The notes beneath the pieces were generated by a model. That model made no database searches. It was given only the letters and a program-made list of their open reading frames with translations, and was not told the DNA's origin. Made by a program: the position numbers and the translations under genes. A DNA stretch of 64,000 bases from assembly GCF_037038585.1 (NCBI RefSeq), contig NC_092524.1, positions 71,572,552 through 71,636,551 on the forward strand. The letters are read 5' to 3'. This document shows positions 58,316 to 64,000 of this stretch, piece after piece. The number at the start of each line of letters is the position of its first letter. Position 1 is the first letter of the stretch. This DNA comes from Patagioenas fasciata. Lineage: Eukaryota > Chordata > Aves > Columbiformes > Columbidae.

Positions 58316-59974
58316 TGCCGGGGGGCGGCTGCCGGCCTGTGGGCCGGGGGCTGCGGCTGTTTGGGGCGCTGCCCCCGCTTTGTTTTCCTAGGGGAGCCCC
58401 CCCCTGCTTTTTGGGGGTTGTGGTACGTGCACGTGTAAATGACACAATGAGAGTAAATGACACAATGAGCTGCCTGTCGGGGCCGTTTCCCTCGTGTCGC
58501 GTGACGGTGTCACTTGTGGCGCCCCAGCGTGAGCAGGGGCCGGCGATGCGGGTGGGGGATGCGGGGGTCAAAAGGGAGTCCCCCTGAAAAGAGGGGGTCA
58601 CAGTCCCAACGTGCCTGAAAATTCCCGGGGGAGGAGAACACGTGTTCGACCTGTAAACACGAGTGTGGGAATTGCAAACAGAGAAATCTGTCCTTGGTAT
58701 TTATATATTGCAGGATGGCATTCACGTGTCTATCAAATGCTTTTATATCAACGCCCTTTTCTACTCTATTATATAAAGGATTTTTAGAATGTAAAAAATT
58801 CCTGTTGATGGTTTTAAAAATACCAATATCTTGTCTATATGTAAATTAAAAAATGAAGGACTTTTTAAAATGAGAAAAAATTATATAGAAAGCAATTTAA
58901 AATAGAGAAAAGTGTGAGTAGGTAGAGCTACCTGTAGTGACTGTGCGTTACATAATCTAAACGGATATTAAATATCATCTCTATGTATTCACTCATACCC
59001 GTGTACGTATTTTTTTAATAAGTGCAAATAGATATCTCCGTCTAAACCTATGTAATTGTAAATATGTCAAAATCTGTAGATCTGGAAAGATCCTGAAGCA
59101 ATGCGGGGCTGTGGGCCCGACGTCCGCTTCCTGCGGCGGGCGAGAGAGCGAGCCCCTCTCTCCGGGTGGCGAAGGCTCCCTCTGCGCGGCGTGCGGCGGG
59201 CCGGGGGCCAACGTGCGCGGCAGGGTCCGTGCGCGTATCCTGGAGCGGGACAGCTGCCTGGCGAGCGAGCCAGCGAGGCTCCATGTCCCCGAAGCCTCGT
59301 CTCGTAGGAGCCCTGACACCCCACCGTGTTCTCCTAGGCTGAGGACGGCCGAGCGCCCCGAGTTACCGGAGAGGAAGGGAGGAGAGAAGGAGACAGGAGC
59401 GTCTGAGCTGTTAGAAGCCTCCTGGCAGCCACCGAAAGCGAGAGCCGCTGTGAGTCCCTGGCCCTCGGGGCCTCGTCCCCGGCTTGTGTGTCCTGGTGCC
59501 TCCCTGCCCCTCCGTCTCCTTTTTCCCCACGCTTTCTCTGGCCCGTTCTTTTCCCTGCCATTAGTTTCCTCTCTGTGTCTGTATGTGCTGCTCTGTCTCT
59601 TTCCTTCCTCCCTCCCTTCGCCGTCTCTCTCTCTGTGCCTTTGTCGTGCTCGGCGTTGCCGGCTTTCTTCATTCCGTACGGCACTGTTCCCGTCCTCGTT
59701 CGCGTTCTGAGCCTTTGTCCCGCCCCGTTTTTTTTCTCTCTTTTTATTTTCTTTTTTCCTGTCCTCCGTCTCTCCGCGGGGCTCCTCATTCCTCTCTTTC
59801 TTCCTCCAAGCCCCTGTGTTCCCCGCGGTCTCTCGCTCTGCCATCGTTTTTGCCTGTTGCCCTCTCTCTTGCTTCCCGTTGATAGGAGGAACAAAAATCT
59901 TGTAGAAAGCCCTTGGCATAAGGCAGCAAGACCAGGCCTAACGGAACAGAAACCTAACAGAGAAACACTAGCTC

Positions 59975-60438
59975 TGTAGGGACTGGAGGTGGGGCAAAGC
60001 GGGATGTCGTTGGCTCGCAGGCTGGGAAAATGGGACGTTCCACTAAATGGAGAAGGAGCTACTTGAGTAGCAGCACAAAATGACAGCGGGCGTGCTCAAG
60101 AAATGAGGTCGAGGAGCCGACACCGGGGCAGGGGGCACCGGGCTCCAGGGGCACCGGGGACTGCTGGAGACTCTTGATGGACACTGGCATACCAGAGATG
60201 GACTGCCAGCGAAGGGTGGGGTTATGGAAAGAACTTCTGTTTAATGCACTAACTAAGCGGTAGAAGCAAATGAATATGCAATAGGTGTATGTAAAGAATA
60301 CCAAGAAGCGTGAATCACACGTACGCTCAAATACAGGGGCCATCCTCTGAGCGTGCGGTGCGCTGTATTGAAATTGCCCGCCGTTTAACACTTTCAGAAC
60401 AGCGTTAGAGAGTCTTTTTTGCCGACTTTTTGGTATCT
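59975..60438 (+). mobile_element. Probable solo LTR (U4)
   Basis: Copy of 34267-34730. Confidence 0.5.
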
Positions 60439-61020
60439 CTCCGCGTCCCGTGGTTCCTCGCCGTGTCCCCGTGTCCCGCTCCCTGCCCGTGGTCGCGTTC
60501 CTCTCTGTCCCGTTGACCGTGCCGGGTTTTTTTCCTCCGTCTCCGCGCCGCTGCCGCCGCGCCGATTTGTTTCTTTCTGTGCCCTGTTCCTGGTGCTCTT
60601 CCGGCCTCTTTTCCTCTGTCCCCGCCGCTGCTTTGATCTCTGCCTTGTTTTTTCAGAGCCCTGTCCCTTTTCTCTCTTCTCGCTTTTGAAGAGAAGCTGC
60701 CAAGTTAACGTATACTGCGATGAAGTTATAGAAGGTGTACCCGTCATTAACCAGTTGACATGAGGTAAATGCTTTCTGACCGCCTGCACGATGAGGGGAT
60801 ATTTTTCACCTTTTAGATCCGTCTGCACGACAAGAGGGAGATGGAAGATTAAGTAACACGTTGTTTAGAAGCTGAGAGCTTAGTTTATATTTGACTAATA
60901 ATTAACAGATGTATTGTCAGCGAGAAACTAAACGATTATAACTAACATCGTCAAATGAAATAAAGAACGTGGCTTAGCAGTGCTGCTGACTCTGCCGTCC
61001 CGTTTCTTTCCCCGTTGCAG

Positions 61021-61160
61021 CCGGTGAGCCAGCCGGAGGACCCGCTCTGTCCGGCCGCAGGGCCCGTGGAGCCGAGGACTCTCTTGGCGCACCCCGGGGA
61101 TGTCTCTGGAGAGACTCCTCGTCTCGGTCGGATCGCCGCGGGGACGGACGAGGACCTCTG
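61021..61160 (+). other. Exon-like open segment (U4)
   Basis: Copy of 540-679 with splice signals kept. Confidence 0.35.
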
Positions 61161-61731
61161 GTGAGAAGTCTTTCTTCTCTGAAATTTGGGACCGGTCACG
61201 TGCTCGCGAACTGTCCGTAAGTCGTGGTACGGAATTTCGGCAGGATAGCGTGGACGGGGTTGCGAGCACCTTAGAGGTATACAGTAGTTGCTGTGGAGTT
61301 GTTTGTGCGGCCAGCTTTTGGTGTTGGTTGTTCCCGTGCTCCGTTGTGGTGCAAAGCTGGCTCTGTATGTAGCCGTGAAGCGTACCGTAGTTGGGTTTAA
61401 TTCTTGGATGTGCCTTGGTTCTGACTATGCACTTGAACACCGAAAACTACAGCAGGAGCTGCTGTGGCTTTAACTTGCAAGGAGTGTGAGCGTTGTGGAG
61501 CCATCTGTGTTGCAGAGTGTCCTAATTGCGGTGCTGAGTGTTAGAGAGATTTGAGCTGGGTACCGGAATTGTTTTGTTTTGGAGACGGTGGGATAAACTT
61601 GGAGTACAACTTGTGAGGGCGGTGTGTCGTGGGTAGGTTTGAGTATTATCTGTGGAGTACTGCTGTAGGTGTTAATAGTTATTTGCTCGTATTTGTTACA
61701 AGATGAGCCGTGTCGTTCCGTGTGACGCGTA

Positions 61732-61900
61732 ATGGGAGGACGGCGTAGTAGCGGTATTCTGAAAAAGAGCCCGTTAGGGTGTATTTTAGCTCACAGGAAA
61801 GAGATTGAGGAACCACCTGGTGATAATGTGAATAGAGCAACCTTGATGAAATCTTGTGAGCAGAGGCCATAGTATAAATTGGACAAGGAAGGAAAGGCTG
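61732..61900 (+). mobile_element. ERV gag matrix fossil (U4)
   Basis: Copy of the truncated gag fossil at 1251; more degraded than in the other units. Confidence 0.45.
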
Positions 61901-61957
61901 TGCGCAAAGCGCGGTGCTGCACCCGGGCGCCCCAATGCCGTGCCGCAGCGCGCCTCA

Positions 61958-61992
61958 GTGCTGCCGCCCTGTGGCGAAACTCGGGTACTGCA
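61958..61992 (-). promoter_or_regulatory. Composite CTCF-like motif (U4)
   Basis: Copy of 36250-36284. Confidence 0.55.
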
Positions 61993-62175
61993 GCGCACGG
62001 CCGGGGGCAGAGGCGCTGTTCGCCCCGCAGGGCTCGCGGCCAGGTATCTGTGTGTCAGTGTCCGTCCCCATTTGTGTAAAAACGACATCCCTGCCTCGGT
62101 GGCTCCTTAGAACGTTTAAAGATGTAAATATTGCTACCACTAACATTGTCGATCCGGCTTCTTTCCTCAGTGTCA

Positions 62176-62665
62176 AGCAAAGGAGCGCGGTTTGTTGTTT
62201 CCTTTTAAAGGCGGCTGTTGGAAGCCGCGCGGGCAAAGGGCGTGGGGGTCCCGGCAGGGTGGCGAGAAGGCGAGTGAGGATGCAGAGCGGGCCAATCAGA
62301 TCGCTCGGGAGGGCTGGAGGGGCGGAGCGCTGATAGGCGGGGAGAATGGCAATTGATGTGCGCAGGCAGCCAATCAGATTGCCAGAGGGGCGGGCGTTGA
62401 GGCCTCAGTACTGCGCATGCCTAAATTGCGCAGTCCTCAGTCAGGTCTGACCCTGTGGCGGGCACCTGGGCGCGGAGCGCGGGAAGGAGCATCCAATAGG
62501 AGGACGGCGCGCTGGGGTGAAAAGCAGCCAATCAGAGCGCACCGACTCAATCCTGTTTGAACAGCTGCCTCCCTGGCAAGCGCGTCCGTGGTGTCTCGGG
62601 GCGGGCACCGGGAGTTAACGGGGAAACGGGGGTCGAGGCGAGGGAGGGGAGGCTGCGGAGCGCTC
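62176..62665 (+). promoter_or_regulatory. CCAAT/GC-box promoter (U4)
   Basis: CCAAT boxes at 62292, 62370, 62492 and 62528; otherwise as U1. Confidence 0.7.
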
Positions 62666-62933
62666 ATTTTGGCCTCTCCTTCCCCTTGCCCTGCCTCTCC
62701 GTCCCTTTTGCCTCTCTCTCCCTCTCTCTGTGTCACCTTGTCTTGCTCCCTGTCCCTATCTTTCTCTGACAAGCTGACCTGCTCCTTGCCCTCCTTTTGT
62801 ATGGAATCACAGGCTCATTCTGCTTGGAGAAGACATGTGCAATTTTCTAATGACTTGACGGTTTAGAGAAACGGCCTGGAAGAGATCATTCCTTTGTCTT
62901 TTTTTGGTGTGTGTGTTTTTTGTGTTGTTGTTG

Positions 62934-62982
62934 TTTTTTTTTTTTTTTCCCCACGTGGGGGAAAAAAAAAAAAAAAAAAAAA
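62934..62982. repeat. T-tract/CACGTG/A-tract palindrome (U4)
   Basis: The T arm is shorter here because the run is broken by an extra TTG word; the A arm is twenty-one bases. Confidence 0.9.
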
Positions 62983-64000
62983 GAGGAGGCAAATTCAGTG
63001 CCTCTGCGGAGAAGCTGGCGACCAGTTTTAGTTAAGAACGCACACCCCGTTGGCGAACGGGTCCCGCGGCAGTTCCACGTGTTGCAGGTAAAAGAAGGCA
63101 GTTTGATCTGCCATAGAGGAACAGCCGCCTCTTTCCCTCCTTAGGGTCGAGCGTTGCCCTTGTCTTTGTTCACATGAATTTATGGGCACGCTGGAAATAG
63201 CCTTTAAGATTTATATGTAGAGTTTAATCTAAGTGGTAAGTGGCATGGGCATAGTTAATTTTTGAACACCTTGCTGCCAGTTGAAATGTAAGGGATGAAA
63301 TGTGATGGGAAGTAATAAGTAAATTTGGGTTTGACTTCTAGGGTGTTTTTTTCCCCATTAGTGTAAATCAATGGCACCGTTGTCCTGTGGCTCAATCTCC
63401 GTTCTGTTCCGTGGAGTCTTCAATTTAGGATGTTCAGGTAAGAAAGTTTGTCCTTCCAAAGAATGACCAGCCATTGGTAGGACAGAGAGAGGCTTTTAAG
63501 TGCATGATCAGAATTTAAGCCAAATTCCACTTGACAGTGCTGCTGTTGGTTTTGGCTTTCACTGGTTTCCCCACAGCTCCCTAGTGTTTGGGAGCTCGGA
63601 GTGGGCATTTTTTTCCCCCAGGGAGAGGCTATGCTTAAGAATGAATTTGTTTCCTTAGAGGAGTGAGAGTCCGTTTGTGTAACACAAAGAGAAACCCCAG
63701 CCTAGTCGAGTTCTGAGTGTGTGTCTGTGAGATGGCTGCTTTACTTTGATGAGTTCACACCTGTGCAGTTGTAATGCCAAAGAGCAATGCAAGATAGGAG
63801 GGTTTTTTCCGCTGTGGGGGGGGATGCAGAAAACCAGAGCTAAGGTGCGGTTGCAGGCTTGGTGGTGTGGCGAGTGGGGCGCCGCTTCGGTGGGAGCTCG
63901 GGGTGAGGCCCAGCGGGTTCTGTGTCCTGTACGCGTGGCTTTCGTGCCGCGGCTCTCTGTGTGCGTTTTTGTTTTGTTGTGTTTGTTTTTTGTTTATTTT

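Larger units (their letters stand above)
50526..59100 (+). repeat. Macrosatellite unit U3 (8,575 bp)
   Basis: Complete unit with all elements; identical period to U2. Confidence 0.97.
59101..64000 (+). repeat. Macrosatellite unit U4 (partial, 4,900 bp)
   Basis: Runs off the window end before the second CTCF-like pair and the receptor exon would be reached, so the array continues beyond 64000. Confidence 0.96.

Overview
The window looks like a vertebrate, most likely avian, ampliconic region built from tandem and dispersed segmental duplications. The case for a bird rests on compact CpG-island promoters, class I and class II endogenous retrovirus (ERV) fossils and a clearly vertebrate neuropeptide FF receptor exon. 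A sex chromosome (W) or a repeat-rich microchromosome would fit, but that is inference. No bacterial-type genes, rRNA, tRNA or CRISPR array were seen.

Layout. (1) 1-1443 is the tail of an 8.6-kb repeat unit (called U0). (2) 1444-9201 is a 7.7-kb block (B1) holding a class II ERV pol-LTR-primer site-gag fossil, a strong CCAAT/GC-box promoter and exon-like segments. (3) 9202-26064 is mostly single-copy: a long polypyrimidine tract, an octamer-rich CpG promoter (13.3-13.9 kb), quiet AT-rich DNA, a small decayed host-gene fragment on the minus strand (20.1-20.9 kb), a CpG island followed by a 52-bp minisatellite (22.1-23.6 kb), and a short minus-strand ERV with a 6-bp target duplication set in a local 0.34-kb tandem duplication (24.4-26.1 kb). 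(4) 26065-33799 is a second copy of the block (B2). (5) 33387-64000 is a head-to-tail macrosatellite: units U1 (33387-41950), U2 (41951-50525), U3 (50526-59100) and a partial U4 (59101-64000). The period is exactly 8,575 bp for U2 to U3 and U3 to U4.

Each full unit carries, in order on the plus strand, an exon-like GC segment, a polypyrimidine tract, a probable LTR, an exon-like open segment, a gag-matrix fossil, composite CTCF-like motifs, a CCAAT/GC/NRF1-type promoter, a T-tract/CACGTG/A-tract palindrome, more CTCF-like motifs and exon-like segments. On the minus strand it carries an intact terminal coding exon of an NPFFR2-like G-protein-coupled receptor, head to head with a class I ERV pol fossil. 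Block B and unit U share older homologous pieces (promoter, CTCF-like motifs, polypyrimidine DNA), so they are mosaic relatives. The best functional reading is a promoter-bearing, CTCF-motif-bearing macrosatellite reminiscent in organisation of mammalian DXZ4-type arrays; whether it is transcribed or bound by CTCF cannot be told from sequence.
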